Origin: Microthrixaceae bacterium
GTDB lineage: Bacteria; Actinomycetota; Acidimicrobiia; Acidimicrobiales; Microtrichaceae
DNA: 64,000 bases
Assembly: GCA_023957975.1 (NCBI GenBank)
Contig: JAMLGM010000005.1
Location: 124,001 to 188,000, forward strand
Direction of reading: 5' to 3'
Shown: positions 41,752 through 50,846 of the stretch, one piece after another
Numbering within the stretch: the first letter of the stretch is position 1
Layout of the letters: each line of letters starts with the position of its first letter
Program-made: the position numbers and the translations under genes
The notes under the pieces: generated by a model
The model's database searches: none
The model's input: the letters and a program-made list of their open reading frames with translations, nothing else
Told to the model about the DNA's origin: nothing

Positions 41752-42030
41752 TCAGTCGACGGGGAGACGGGCGAAGAGTTCGAGCTTCAGTTCCTCGAAT
41801 TCCTCGAAATCGATCTCGTCGTTTTCAAACTGGCGATGGATCTTCTCGATCGCCTCGAGGAGCTCCTCGGCCGAGAGCTCCTTGTCCTCATCACCGAGGA
41901 TGGTTTCGATGTCTCGCTCTTCTTCAGCGGCCGCCGCGTTCGCTGCGCGGCGCTCCCGCTTGGCTTCCTGCTTCGCCTTCTTGGCTCGATCTCGCTGCAG
42001 TTTGCCGAAACTTGTTCGTTGTACGCCCAT
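41752..42030 (-). CDS. Small charged protein, 92 residues
   Basis: The N-terminal 35 residues are strongly basic (RDRAKKAKQEAKRERRAAN); the C-terminal 40 are acidic and helical (EDKELSAEELLEAIEKIHRQ, EIDFEEFEELKLELF). It begins MGVQRTSFGKLQRDR, like other short proteins of this kind found in actinobacteria near cold-shock genes. The two-charge layout suggests RNA or ribosome contact, but that is a guess. GAAGGT precedes the ATG at 42030. It lies between the cold-shock gene and a hydrolase gene. Confidence 0.7.
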   Translation of the reverse strand: MGVQRTSFGKLQRDRAKKAKQEAKRERRAANAAAAEEERDIETILGDEDKELSAEELLEAIEKIHRQFENDEIDFEEFEELKLELFARLPVD

Positions 42031-42054
42031 GATGGGGACCTTCTTGTTCTCGAA

Positions 42055-42113
42055 CGGGTCGATCGAATCGACCCGCTATGCATGGCAATGCCGCCGACTT
42101 GCGTCGGCGGCAT
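42055..42113 (-). other. Two hairpins between the cold-shock and small charged protein genes
   Basis: The first (42088-42113) has a perfect 11-bp stem, ATGCCGCCGAC with GTCGGCGGCAT; on the minus-strand transcript the loop is GCAA, a GNRA tetraloop. The second (42055-42075) pairs CGGGTCGAT with ATCGACCCG around three bases. Neither has a T-tract. The first likely stabilises or ends the cspA-type mRNA; the second is in the leader of the next gene. Confidence 0.6.
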
Positions 42114-42134
42114 CTGCACACGGCTCCGTGACTC

Positions 42135-42335
42135 TTAAAGAACGCGAACGTTCTGAGCTTCTTCGCCCTTGCGGCCGGGAGCGGTGTCGAATTCGACCTC
42201 CTGGCCTGGCTCGAGGGTCTTAAAACCAGACCCCTGGATGTTGGAGTAGTGGACGAAGATGTCGTCCGCGTTTTCACGGGAGATAAAACCGAAGCCCTTC
42301 TCTTGGTTGAAGAACTTCACCGTGCCAGTTGCCAA
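42135..42335 (-). CDS. Cold-shock protein (CspA family)
   Basis: The 66-residue protein starts at TTG (42333-42335), read as [18 protein letters not shown], with RNP1 KGFGFI and RNP2 DIFVHYS, the two RNA-binding motifs of cold-shock domains. Length is normal for the family. These proteins melt mRNA structure and act as RNA chaperones. The AAAAGAGAA stretch upstream of the TTG is a weak ribosome binding site. Longer reading frames upstream are not needed. Confidence 0.95.
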   Translation of the reverse strand: MATGTVKFFNQEKGFGFISRENADDIFVHYSNIQGSGFKTLEPGQEVEFDTAPGRKGEEAQNVRVL

Positions 42336-42430
42336 CGTATTCTCTTTTCGTAATGCGACCCCCGATGCGAGGGCTTCAGACAGTGTAGGCGCCCGAGGCC
42401 CGTCGCGCCCCTCACCTGAGCGGTCCGTCG

Positions 42431-43675
42431 TCACAACATCGGTTGGGCCGCCCTCACCAGCCGCCGAACCGCCGTGCGGAGTTCCTCGGATTTCAACGTC
42501 GCGAAGCACAGCCGCATGGCGTGGGAACGGCCACTGCGGCTGCCGAACGCCTCCCCCGGCACGAACGCAACCCCCAGTTCGATCGATCGGCGAAACAGTT
42601 CCATCGTGTCGATCTTTGACCGGTTGAACCTCACCCACAGGAACATCCCACCGTCGGGTTGATCGACATCGACTGCATCGCCGAAGCCGCCAAGAACCGC
42701 ATCGAGCAGCACCGAACAGCGGCGTTGGTAGGTCTCCCGCGCCGTGGCCAGGTGCGCGTCCATCCAGTCGGCGTCGCCCAGCAACTCGGCCACGAGGCGT
42801 TGGTCGAGCGAACTCGTCTGGAGGTCGGTCGCCTGCTTCAGCGTCACCACCGAGCGCCGAATCTCCTCGGGGGCGCGCAACCACCCGACCCGAAGACCCG
42901 GAGCGAGAATCTTGGAGGCCGATCCCAGCGACACGACGCAATCGTTTCGTCCGTCATCGGCTGAGGTCGCGGCGATCTCTTCGAGCCCGACAGGACTCGT
43001 CCCGCTCCAACGCAATTCGCCGTAGGGGTTGTCGTCGAGGATGACGAAGCGGTAGCGACGAGCGAGGTCGACCAGCGCACGCCGGCGTTCGGGGCTCAAC
43101 GTTGCACCGGACGGATTGGCGAACTCGGACACGACCGACACGAGCCGTGGGCGCAGACCGGCGCTCAGAGCATCGGCCAGCCGACCGATGTCGAGGCCCC
43201 AGCGGTCGCCCTCGATGGCCTCGACGCGTGCCCCCTGCGCGCGAAACGCCTGCAACGAACCCAGGTAGGTCGGCGACTCGACCACCACAACGTCGCCGGC
43301 TTCCAGGAGGCAACGCGACACCAGGTCGATCCCCTGTTGCGAGCCCGTGGTCACGATCACCTCGCCTCCGCTCACCCCAAGCCGCTCCCCCAACACATCG
43401 CGAAGCTCGGCCGCGCCCTCGGTGGCGCCGTACTGCAACGCGTTCAGCGCCGCGGACCCCCCGGCGAGCACCCGCCTCGCTGCTCGATCAACCGCTTCGA
43501 CCGGAATGAGGTCGTCTCCGGGCAGGCCCCCCGCCAACGACAGCACCCCCGGCGAACAGCTCGACGCCAGCAGGTCACGGATGAACGACGAACGCAGCGA
43601 GGCCACCCGTGGCGCCATCAGCGAAGGCGAAGGTGAGCGTGGAGGTAAGGGCGAGCATCGGGTCAGCGTGGTCAT
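42431..43675 (-). CDS. PLP-dependent aminotransferase (class I/II, 2-aminoadipate-type)
   Basis: The 414-residue protein is a fold-type I aminotransferase: [94 protein letters not shown] and [17 protein letters not shown] (PLP Lys). It resembles LysN/2-aminoadipate aminotransferases. The exact substrate is open. It is divergent from an XRE-family regulator gene, which may control it. The first about 20 residues could be an over-extended start ([10 protein letters not shown] is an alternative). Confidence 0.88.
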   Translation of the reverse strand: MTTLTRCSPLPPRSPSPSLMAPRVASLRSSFIRDLLASSCSPGVLSLAGGLPGDDLIPVEAVDRAARRVLAGGSAALNALQYGATEGAAELRDVLGERLGVSGGEVIVTTGSQQGIDLVSRCLLEAGDVVVVESPTYLGSLQAFRAQGARVEAIEGDRWGLDIGRLADALSAGLRPRLVSVVSEFANPSGATLSPERRRALVDLARRYRFVILDDNPYGELRWSGTSPVGLEEIAATSADDGRNDCVVSLGSASKILAPGLRVGWLRAPEEIRRSVVTLKQATDLQTSSLDQRLVAELLGDADWMDAHLATARETYQRRCSVLLDAVLGGFGDAVDVDQPDGGMFLWVRFNRSKIDTMELFRRSIELGVAFVPGEAFGSRSGRSHAMRLCFATLKSEELRTAVRRLVRAAQPML

Positions 43676-43772
43676 GGCTGAATCAGACCAGGAGTCCGGC
43701 GCCTCGAACAGTGAGCGTCGATCCTGTGATGTCCACCACCACCCTCGGCGCAGTATCGGCGCGGGTCGGCGC

Positions 43773-43792
43773 GGTTCGATGTGGTTCGATGT
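43773..43792 (+). promoter_or_regulatory. Direct repeats upstream of the XRE regulator
   Basis: GGTTCGATGT occurs twice back to back at 43773 and 43783, ending four bases before the GTG start codon. A partial third copy (GGTC) follows. The site lies between divergent genes and could be the operator of the XRE protein. Confidence 0.35.
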
Positions 43793-43796
43793 GGTC

Positions 43797-44618
43797 GTGA
43801 CTTCGGATTTCGAACTCGGCGACTACCTGCGTTCGTTGCGCGAATCGACCCAGCCGTCGACGGTCGGGCTCGGCCACCGGGGCCGCCGCCGTACCCCTGG
43901 CCTACGACGCGAGGAGGTGGCGATGCTCGCCGGCGTTTCGGTGAGTTGGTACACCTGGCTCGAACAAGGACGCCCGATCAAGGCATCGGTCGAGGTGCTC
44001 GACGCGCTCGCCCGCGTGTTCGGACTCGACGGCGCCCAACGCGATCATCTCGTCGAGTTGGCCGGGCACCGGACCCGACCCACCGGCTCTCCGATCGGGG
44101 TCGACGTGCCGGACTGGGCGCAGCGGCTCCTCGACTCGATCGACCCGATCCCCGCCTACCTGCTCGGACCGACGTGGGAGTACCTGGGTTGGAACCGCGC
44201 CCAAGCGGAGCTGTTCCCGCCGATCACCACGCTCGCGGAGAATGAACGGAACCTGGTGTGGGTCTTGTTCGCGCTCCCCGAGGTGCGCGACCTCATCGTG
44301 GGGTGGGAACACGAGGCGCGTCGTTCCCTGGCGCAGTTCCGCGCGGATATCGCACCGTGGCGCGACGACCCGGCGGTCCACGACCTCGTCGAACGACTCC
44401 GTCGCGTGAGCCCGGAATTCGACGAGTGGTGGGACCGACACGACGTCGCCGGATTCGAAACCAGGATCCGACGGTTCAACCACCCAACCCTCGGAGTGCT
44501 CGGCGTCGAGTACCAACAGCTCATTCCCGCGGGACGAAGCGACCTCCGGGTGGTCATGCAATTGCCGATCGCCGACGCGTCGCTCGACTCCGGAGTCAGC
44601 GATCCTCCGACCGGGTGA
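43797..44618 (+). CDS. XRE-family regulator with MmyB-like C-terminal domain
   Basis: The protein starts at the GTG (43797) as MTSDFELGDYLRSLRE and has a HTH (TPGLRREEVAMLAGVSVSWYTWLEQG) followed by a MmyB-like ligand domain (PAYLLGPTWEYLGWNRAQAELF, WEHEARRSLAQFRADIAP, RRVSPEFDEWWDRHDVAGFE). This family usually regulates an adjacent dehydrogenase or SDR gene. The neighbour here is a divergent aminotransferase. Direct repeats GGTTCGATGT lie just before the start. The ligand is unknown (fatty acids have been proposed for MmyB domains). Confidence 0.88.
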   Translation: MTSDFELGDYLRSLRESTQPSTVGLGHRGRRRTPGLRREEVAMLAGVSVSWYTWLEQGRPIKASVEVLDALARVFGLDGAQRDHLVELAGHRTRPTGSPIGVDVPDWAQRLLDSIDPIPAYLLGPTWEYLGWNRAQAELFPPITTLAENERNLVWVLFALPEVRDLIVGWEHEARRSLAQFRADIAPWRDDPAVHDLVERLRRVSPEFDEWWDRHDVAGFETRIRRFNHPTLGVLGVEYQQLIPAGRSDLRVVMQLPIADASLDSGVSDPPTG

Positions 44619-45486
44619 CCCCGGCCATCCACCGTTCGACCCAACCGGTGCCCGCCACCCGAGTTGTCGCCGAACCGACCGCATACGGCACCTGCACCCG
44701 GCGGACATGGTCGGGCAGCAATTCGATCGCCCCCGAGACGTCGACCCACCACATCGCCCAGCGGGCGGTCACGTCGATCGTCAGTTCGCGGCGGGGTCCG
44801 GCGAACCGATGGGTGCACGGCTTGATGTCCTGTGTCTCGGCGAACCAACCGGGGGCCTCGCACACGAAGGTCGTCGACTCGACGGCGAAGGTCGTATCGA
44901 CGAGGGCGGCGTACACGGTCACGGTCTCGACGCCGATGGAGGCCTGAGCACTCACGATCATCGGACCCGACAGGTCGAGGCGCGTGAGCACCCCGGGCAG
45001 GGTCGACTCCGGCGGCATGAACTGGATGGCCGGATCGGGAACGTCGACGGTCGCCAACGAAAGCTGGGTTCCGCCCGGGGCGCGCAGCGGCACGAGACGC
45101 GGACCCGAAACGATGGCGTTGCTGCGGATGTCTCGACAGATCTGCCACACCAGGGTCCCCGGAAGGACCGTGTTGCGATTCAGGCGCGGGCCTCGTGGGC
45201 CTTTGGGGTTGCTCGGATTCAATTCGAGCACCTCATAGATGTCGCACCGGGTCGAGTATCGGCGGTTCGATTTCGTGGGAGCGCGACGTTTCGAGATCCC
45301 GACCGCTGCCCCGCTGTCGGTTGAGGCGCCGCCGGTGGTCGTGTCGGCCGACGCCTGTTCGGCGGGGAACCCTGCGATGGTCGCGGCGGCGCCGACCACG
45401 AGTGCGACCGCCACAAGCGCGACCAAACCAACACGCGTCCGCCCCGAGGTGCGCGACGACGGGCGCCTGCCGAGTCGCCGAATCAC
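44596..45486 (-). CDS. Secreted or membrane-anchored hypothetical protein
   Basis: The 296-residue protein has an N-terminal arginine-rich segment then a hydrophobic stretch (VGLVALVAVALVVGAAATIA) and AEQASADTT, so it is exported or anchored. The mature part is beta-rich, with paired cysteines (TRCDIYEVLEL, LVWQICRDIR, FVCEAPGWFA and KPCTHRFAG). No family was recognised. The GTG at 45486 overlaps the stop of the lipoprotein gene by four bases. Its 3' end overlaps the convergent regulator gene by 23 bp. Confidence 0.7.
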   Translation of the reverse strand: MIRRLGRRPSSRTSGRTRVGLVALVAVALVVGAAATIAGFPAEQASADTTTGGASTDSGAAVGISKRRAPTKSNRRYSTRCDIYEVLELNPSNPKGPRGPRLNRNTVLPGTLVWQICRDIRSNAIVSGPRLVPLRAPGGTQLSLATVDVPDPAIQFMPPESTLPGVLTRLDLSGPMIVSAQASIGVETVTVYAALVDTTFAVESTTFVCEAPGWFAETQDIKPCTHRFAGPRRELTIDVTARWAMWWVDVSGAIELLPDHVRRVQVPYAVGSATTRVAGTGWVERWMAGVTRSEDR

Positions 45487-46178
45487 GGCCACGCGCAATC
45501 GTTCACCGGCGAGGTGCCGTCCGCCGAGTCGAGGTAGGTGTCGTCCCACCTCCAGCCGTCGGGCGTCGACACCATCACGGCCACCTCGCGCGACGCCGCG
45601 GCGTTGCCCGGCCACACGACCGCGTCATCAGCGCCGTACATGGCGAGCCCGGCGAACTGGCAGGCCTCGATTTCCACCACCCCGGGTTCCACCTCGATCA
45701 CCGACTCAACCCGTCGCCACGAGGCGCGTCGTTCCTCGGTCCTGACCGCGCCGGCTTCGCGCCACCGCTCGATCTCGTCCACCCAGGCCGCCGCCAGTTC
45801 CTCGGTCATCTTCCCGCTCGCGTTCACCGCCGACGGATCGAGGGCCGCGAGCGCGTCGAGCGCTTCCTGCCAGGCCAACCCATTGGCGGCCACGACGAAG
45901 ACGTGCTCCGGCGCGACCTCAGCCTCGCGCGCTGGCAGGGTCACCGTCGTATCGTCGCCGGGCGCCGTGTCATCGAGCGCGGCGTCGTCGACCGGTGGGG
46001 TCGCGGTCGCTTCGGGGGCGTCGGTCGACGTGGGACGGTCGGCGGCATCCGACCCAGCCACAGGAACGAGTCCATCGGCATCGCCGTTGCGGGCCGAGGG
46101 TTCGCCGCCGCAGCCGGACACCAGGAATACCGCCGCCAGGAATACCGCAGCCCAGGCGATCGCCAACCGCTTTGGCAT
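45483..46178 (-). CDS. Putative lipoprotein
   Basis: The 231-residue protein begins MPKRLAIAWAAVFLAAVFLV and has a lipobox LVSGC (lipidated Cys near residue 23). A long acidic, Thr-rich linker follows (DAPEATATPPVDDAALDDTA), then a conserved-looking domain with TPDGWRWDDTYLD at the end. A 15-bp duplication in the signal peptide (near 46120-46150) encodes AVFLAAVFL. It is the first gene of a two-gene operon with the following secreted protein. Function unknown. Confidence 0.75.
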   Translation of the reverse strand: MPKRLAIAWAAVFLAAVFLVSGCGGEPSARNGDADGLVPVAGSDAADRPTSTDAPEATATPPVDDAALDDTAPGDDTTVTLPAREAEVAPEHVFVVAANGLAWQEALDALAALDPSAVNASGKMTEELAAAWVDEIERWREAGAVRTEERRASWRRVESVIEVEPGVVEIEACQFAGLAMYGADDAVVWPGNAAASREVAVMVSTPDGWRWDDTYLDSADGTSPVNDCAWP

Positions 46179-46375
46179 GGTGCGGCCACCGGGACGCGAG
46201 GCGGGGCGAGATCCGCTGCACAACAACACGCTGGTTGACGCTACGGATCGAAGTGCACGCGACCCATAGGTGTCCGGGACCAGTGGCGATGGGTCGATCC
46301 CCCATCGCTGGTCCGGGGTTGCCGGTCGTCGAACAGCGCAGCAGCAGCCTGATCCGCCGGTAGCCTGACGCCACG

Positions 46376-47071
46376 ATGAGGACCCTCGTTTTGTCTCCAC
46401 ATTTCGATGACGCCCCGCTCAGTCTCGGCCAGTCGATGCTGGATGGCCGCCTCGCGGGTGAGCGCGTCACCGTCGGCGTCGTCTTCTCGCACTCGAACTG
46501 GACCCGGTGGTTTCACCCGACACGGCGGCGCTGGCCACTCGCCACCGCGATCCGACTCAGCGAGGAGTCGTTGGCCTCGATTCGTCTGCGCTACCGGCTC
46601 CGCCTCGGTGGATTCGAGGAGACGGTGCTTCGATCCGGAGATCTGAGCCCGTCCACCTACCTGGTCCGCGATCCTCAGATCGGCGACGACCCGATCGTCG
46701 ACGCGGTCGAACGAGTCGTGCGGGATTGGGCCCAGGGGGCACAACGCATCATCGCCCCGCTCGGGGTCGGCGACCACCGAGATCATCAGATCGTCACCGA
46801 GGCAGCCCGCCGATTGCTGGTCGACGGGCTGCCGGTGGAGTTCTACGAGGACCGGCCCTATGTGACCTGGGCGGTCCACGGCGAGGCCGAGCGAATCGCA
46901 GCACTCGTCGACGAACGCCTGGAACGGATTGCGGTGTCGGGGCCGATCTCGGAGACGAAGCACCGGCGCCTCTTCTACCCCAGCCAGTTCACCGAGGAAT
47001 TCAGGGGCGCGTTTGCCGCCGACGAATCTGGTGCCGACGGCGAGTTCGTCTGGGCGCTTCCGAACGCCTGA
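46376..47071 (+). CDS. PIG-L family N-acetyl-hydrolase (LmbE-like)
   Basis: The 231-residue protein has the LmbE/PIG-L motif LSPHFDDAPLSLG, whose HxDD is the zinc-binding and catalytic triplet, and IAPLGVGDHRDHQIVTEAA, which supplies the third His ligand. Family members deacetylate N-acetylglucosaminyl groups, as in mycothiol or GlcNAc-PI synthesis. The substrate cannot be assigned; it is shorter than MshB. It is divergent from the lipoprotein gene. Confidence 0.85.
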   Translation: MRTLVLSPHFDDAPLSLGQSMLDGRLAGERVTVGVVFSHSNWTRWFHPTRRRWPLATAIRLSEESLASIRLRYRLRLGGFEETVLRSGDLSPSTYLVRDPQIGDDPIVDAVERVVRDWAQGAQRIIAPLGVGDHRDHQIVTEAARRLLVDGLPVEFYEDRPYVTWAVHGEAERIAALVDERLERIAVSGPISETKHRRLFYPSQFTEEFRGAFAADESGADGEFVWALPNA

Positions 47072-47082
47072 GTCCGCCGAGA

Positions 47083-47850
47083 TCAGATGCGCTTGGACTG
47101 ACCGCCGTCTACGGCGATGATCTGGCCGGTGATCCAACTCGCCTTGTCGCTGAGGAGAAACACGAGTGCGTTCGCCATGTCGAGGGGCGTTCCCGGGCGT
47201 TTGATCATCACGTCGGTCAACAAGATGTCGAAGTTCTCCTCGCCACCGGTGAGGATCTGGGTCGCGGCGGTGTTCGTCGGGCCGGGGGCGATGGCGTTGA
47301 CGCGGATGCCGAGCGATGCCATCTCCGCCGCCAGGTTGATGGTGATCGAGTTGAGCGCGGCCTTGGCGACCCCGTAGAAACCCGAGGCCATCCACGCCGC
47401 GGTCGAGGTCTGGTTGACCACTGCGGCACCTTCGTTCTTGCGCATCTCGCGCCAGCAGGCACGCGTCGCATACACGGCGCCGTTCATGTTCACGTCCATG
47501 AACTTGCGGTAGTAGTCGAGGTCGATGCGCAACAGGCCGTTGATCTCCATGCCGTGGTAGATCGCCGCATTGTTGACCAGGTGGTCGATTCGGCCGAACT
47601 CGGCCACCGCGGCCTCGGCCATGGCGACGCAGGACTCGGGGTCGGAGACATCGACCTTGACGCCGAGCGCCCGGCCGCCGTCGGCGACGATGTCGGCCGC
47701 GACCCTGTTGGCGTTCTCCTCGTTCAGATCGGCGACCACCACCGCCGCACCCTCGCGGGCGAGCGCGTGGGCGTACTCCTCGCCGATGCCTTGGCCGGCG
47801 CCGGTGACGATCGAGACCTTGCCGTCGAACTGTTTGGATTCGGATTGCAT
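47083..47850 (-). CDS. SDR-family dehydrogenase/reductase
   Basis: The 255-residue protein has the Rossmann motif VTGAGQGIGEEYAHAL, the NNAAIYHG segment, catalytic Ser in VNQTSTAAW, YGVAKAALN (YxxxK) and IAPGPTNTAAT. Length and order are typical of classical SDRs. NAD or NADP preference cannot be fixed; VVVADLNEE suggests NAD. It is the last gene of the CYP51-type operon. In M. tuberculosis the similarly placed gene, as I recall, is Rv0769. Confidence 0.93.
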   Translation of the reverse strand: MQSESKQFDGKVSIVTGAGQGIGEEYAHALAREGAAVVVADLNEENANRVAADIVADGGRALGVKVDVSDPESCVAMAEAAVAEFGRIDHLVNNAAIYHGMEINGLLRIDLDYYRKFMDVNMNGAVYATRACWREMRKNEGAAVVNQTSTAAWMASGFYGVAKAALNSITINLAAEMASLGIRVNAIAPGPTNTAATQILTGGEENFDILLTDVMIKRPGTPLDMANALVFLLSDKASWITGQIIAVDGGQSKRI

Positions 47851-47871
47851 CGTGGATGTCCCCCGTTGGGA

Positions 47872-48258
47872 TCAGGAAGCCTGTTGCTTCTTTTCGAACT
47901 GATGGATGGCCTTTTCGGCCTGGGTGTTGATTCGCCCGCCGCGGGGCCACCCGGCGTAGTGGCACGCGAGGATCACGATCTCGCGCAGCTCCTCGGTGCT
48001 GAAGTCGCCGCTGGACAGCGCCGCGGGAAACTGGATATCCAGCACATCCTCTTGGCCCGAACCGATGAGCAGGCCGATGAGCAACAGACGCCGCGCCCGA
48101 TCGTCGAGGCCCGGACGATTCCAGATCTCACCGAAGAGGTGATCGACGGTGTAGGAGAAAAAGTCGCCGGTGCCGTCGGTCATCTCCCAGCCGTACACCT
48201 CCCCCATGCGCTGGAGGTTCGCGCTGCGTTCGGGGGATGGTTCTACGTGATCGGTCAT
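47872..48258 (-). CDS. Carboxymuconolactone-decarboxylase-family protein
   Basis: The 128-residue protein has the CMD/AhpD fold: DHLFGEIWNRPGLDDRARRL, LLIGLLIGSGQEDVLDIQFP and EELREIVILACHYAGWPRGG. The CxxC of AhpD-type peroxidases is absent, so a decarboxylase-like or structural role fits. It overlaps the hydroxyisobutyrate-dehydrogenase-like gene by four bases, and its stop is 21 bp from the SDR start. The syntenic M. tuberculosis gene, as I recall, is Rv0771. Confidence 0.88.
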   Translation of the reverse strand: MTDHVEPSPERSANLQRMGEVYGWEMTDGTGDFFSYTVDHLFGEIWNRPGLDDRARRLLLIGLLIGSGQEDVLDIQFPAALSSGDFSTEELREIVILACHYAGWPRGGRINTQAEKAIHQFEKKQQAS

Positions 48259-49118
48259 TGGTTTCGTCCTGTGTTGAGCGGTGAGGAGGCCACGCCGAGA
48301 GCGAAGGCCAGTTGGTCGAGTCCGAGGCGGGCGATCGGTACGTCGACGCCGAGTTCGTCGGCGAGTTCGATCGCCTGGCTCAGGTCCTTACCTCCGAGCG
48401 ACAAGACGTTCTCCATCACGCCGTACCACCAGTCGTCGGGGTCGATCTGGGCGGTGGTGTTTCGCACCTGGATCGCCCCGGGGCCGCCGGTGACCTGGTC
48501 GGAATGGCGCACGATCCGACCGAGTTCCTCGATGTCGATCCCGGCGGCCTCGGCGAGGCGGCTCGCCTCGAGCGCCGACGCGTAGCTCACGAAGTGCATC
48601 ATGTTGCGCGCCAACTTGGTGCGGGTTCCCGCACCGACGGGTCCGAGATGGCTGATCATGGAACCCATCAGTTCGAGGACCGGACGGGCGACCTCGAGGG
48701 CCTCGTCGGTGCCGCCGACCATGATCGCGAGGCGGCCGTCGCCGGCGCCCATCGCCCCACCCGAGATCGGCGCGTCGACGACGTACACCCCCTTGGCAGC
48801 GGCAATTTCGGCGAGGTCTTCGGCGGTGGTGGCCCGAATCGTCGAGTGGATGACGTAGGCCTGTCCCGGCCGGGCGACCTCCAACAGTCCACCGACGACC
48901 TCGCGCACCTGAGCGTCGTCGCGCACGCAGATGCAGATGACCTCCGCCGCCTCGCCGAGCGCCGCGAGCGAGTCGGCGACGGTCGCACCGGCCTCCGCGA
49001 ACGGAGCGGTGGCTTCGGCCGACAGGTCGAACACGGCGAGCCCGTCGGGGTTGGACAACAGCCGTTTGGCCATCGGTGCTCCGATGTTGCCAAGGCCGAC
49101 GAATCCTGCAACCGCCAT
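48255..49118 (-). CDS. 3-Hydroxyisobutyrate-dehydrogenase-like NAD(P)-dependent oxidoreductase
   Basis: The 287-residue protein has the N-terminal Rossmann motif GFVGLGNIGAPMAKRLL, the substrate loop DAPISGGAMGAGDGRLAIM, and the catalytic Lys region TRTKLARNMMHFVSYA. It belongs to the beta-hydroxyacid dehydrogenases (HIBADH/GLYR). The substrate is probably a beta-hydroxy acid from lipid or sterol breakdown, inferred from the operon. Its ATG overlaps the aldehyde dehydrogenase stop by one base (TGATG). Confidence 0.93.
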   Translation of the reverse strand: MAVAGFVGLGNIGAPMAKRLLSNPDGLAVFDLSAEATAPFAEAGATVADSLAALGEAAEVICICVRDDAQVREVVGGLLEVARPGQAYVIHSTIRATTAEDLAEIAAAKGVYVVDAPISGGAMGAGDGRLAIMVGGTDEALEVARPVLELMGSMISHLGPVGAGTRTKLARNMMHFVSYASALEASRLAEAAGIDIEELGRIVRHSDQVTGGPGAIQVRNTTAQIDPDDWWYGVMENVLSLGGKDLSQAIELADELGVDVPIARLGLDQLAFALGVASSPLNTGRNQ

Positions 49119-50590
49119 CAGATGCCTTCCGCGATCGTCTTGAGCTCGAGGTACTCCTCGAACCCGGCGACCCCCATCTCGCGGCCGATGCCGGACTGCT
49201 TGTAGCCACCGAACGGAGCGTCGGGGCTGTAATAGAGCCCACCGTTCACGCTGATGGTGCCGGTTCGGATTCGCCGTGCGACCGAGCGGGCACGTTCGAT
49301 GTCGTTGGAGGTCACCGCTCCCGACAGTCCATAAAGGCTGTTGTTGGCGATGGCCACGGCGTCGTCGTCGCCGTCGTGGGCGATGACCGCCAGCACCGGT
49401 CCGAACACCTCCTCCTGGGCGATGCGCGAGTTCTGGTCGACGTTGACGAGCACGGTCGGTTCGACGAAGTATCCGCCCGCCAACTCCCCCTCGAGCACGG
49501 CCGGTTTGCCCGAGCCGAGCACCAGTTCGGCTCCGTCGTCAACCGCGGTGTTGATGTAGTCGAGGACCTTGGTTCGTTGGACCTCGCTGACGATGGGGCC
49601 CATGAAGTTTCCGGGATCGGTCGGGTCGCCCCACCCGATTCCCTGCATCATCGACACGAGCGCATCGACGAACTCGTCCTGGCGGGCACGCGGCACCAAC
49701 AGCCGGGTCGTGATCGCACAGCCCTGGCCGGCGTGCGCCATGATCTGAAATCCGGCGCCCATCGCCACGGCCATCGGATCGGCGTCGTCGAGCGCGATGA
49801 ACGCCGACTTGCCGCCGAGTTCGAGGAACACCTTTTTGAGGGTGGCCGAGGCGGCCGCCATGACCTTGCGTCCCGTGGCCGTGGAGCCGGTGAAGCTGAC
49901 CATGTCGACGCGGGGGTCGGTGCACAACACCTCGCCGATGGCGTTTTCCTGGGAGGTGATGACGTTGAACACGCCCGCCGGCATGTCGGTGTGTTCGGCC
50001 ACGAGGCGCGCCAGGTTGTTGGCCGCCCACGGGGTTGCGGGCGCAGCCTTCAAGACGACGGTGCAGCCCGCCGCGAGCGCGGGGATCACCTTGGCCAGGT
50101 TGATCTGGTGCGGGAAGTTCCATGGCGTGATCGCCGCGACGACCCCGACGGCCTCGCGGGCGATCGTTCGGTGGGTCTTGATGCCGAGGGGCACCGCCTC
50201 GCCGAGGTCGGTGTCGAACTCGTAGCCCTCCAACAGGTCGGCGTTGTAGGCGATGGAACTGACGGGGATGTCGAGCTGCGCCGCATAGGTCAGCCCGACC
50301 GGGCACCCGACCTCGGCCACCGTCATCGCCCGGATCTCCTCGGAGTTGGCGAGATACGCATCGTGAAGCTGGCGAAGACACCGCACGCGCAGTTCGGTGT
50401 TGGTCGACCAGTCGGTTTCGTCGAAGGCCCGCCGTGCCGCGGCGATGGCTCGGTCGATATCAGCAAGCGACGCGTCGGGGGCCTGGCCGATCACCTTGCC
50501 GGTGGCGGGGTTGGTGTTGTCGTAGGTCGCTGCGCCGGTGGCGTCGACGAGTTGTCCGTCGATGAGCAACTTGGGTTCGTGGAAACTCAC
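49118..50590 (-). CDS. Aldehyde dehydrogenase, NAD-dependent
   Basis: The 490-residue protein shows TPWNFPHQINLAKVIPALAA, FTGSTATGRKVMAAA, LELGGKSAFIALDDAD (active-site Glu), HAGQGCAITTRLLVPR (catalytic Cys) and VFGPVLAVIAHDGDDDAV. All motifs of a functional ALDH are present. It oxidises an aldehyde to the acid. The GTG at 50590 with AAAGGA six bases upstream is preferred over a start 13 codons earlier. It resembles what I recall as M. tuberculosis AldA (Rv0768) and sits in the same gene neighbourhood. Confidence 0.92.
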   Translation of the reverse strand: MSFHEPKLLIDGQLVDATGAATYDNTNPATGKVIGQAPDASLADIDRAIAAARRAFDETDWSTNTELRVRCLRQLHDAYLANSEEIRAMTVAEVGCPVGLTYAAQLDIPVSSIAYNADLLEGYEFDTDLGEAVPLGIKTHRTIAREAVGVVAAITPWNFPHQINLAKVIPALAAGCTVVLKAAPATPWAANNLARLVAEHTDMPAGVFNVITSQENAIGEVLCTDPRVDMVSFTGSTATGRKVMAAASATLKKVFLELGGKSAFIALDDADPMAVAMGAGFQIMAHAGQGCAITTRLLVPRARQDEFVDALVSMMQGIGWGDPTDPGNFMGPIVSEVQRTKVLDYINTAVDDGAELVLGSGKPAVLEGELAGGYFVEPTVLVNVDQNSRIAQEEVFGPVLAVIAHDGDDDAVAIANNSLYGLSGAVTSNDIERARSVARRIRTGTISVNGGLYYSPDAPFGGYKQSGIGREMGVAGFEEYLELKTIAEGI

Positions 50591-50633
50591 GTGGTTCCTT
50601 TCTTGCGGAGGTGCGTTGTTGGCCGACACCGGG

Positions 50634-50834
50634 TCAGTCGAGGTCGACGATCGACAGGGCGTGGGTCGGGCAGTACTTCACGGCGGCCTGCACCGCGCTC
50701 CGGTGCTGTTCGCCCGGTTCGGGGATCAGGATGTGCAACTCGTGCTTACGCACCTCGAACACGTCGGGGGCTTCGCCCTCACACACGCCGTGGCACTGAC
50801 ACAGGTCGGTGTCCAACTCGATACGAAATGCCAT
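50634..50834 (-). CDS. 3Fe-4S ferredoxin (P450 redox partner)
   Basis: The 66-residue ferredoxin has CQCHGVCEGEAPDVFEV and a distal CPTHAL, the CxxHxxC plus C pattern of 3Fe-4S ferredoxins that accompany actinobacterial P450s. The His in place of the second cysteine is why a 3Fe-4S rather than 4Fe-4S cluster is expected. It passes electrons to a P450. It lies 12 bp downstream of the CYP51-like gene, as Rv0763c does next to cyp51 in M. tuberculosis. Confidence 0.95.
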   Translation of the reverse strand: MAFRIELDTDLCQCHGVCEGEAPDVFEVRKHELHILIPEPGEQHRSAVQAAVKYCPTHALSIVDLD

Positions 50835-50846
50835 GATCGGGCCCCC

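Noticed and set aside
42336..42941. Long N-terminal extension of the cold-shock protein
   Set aside because: Cold-shock proteins are about 66 residues; the TTG start reads directly into the conserved TGTVKFF, and the extension overlaps the aminotransferase gene.
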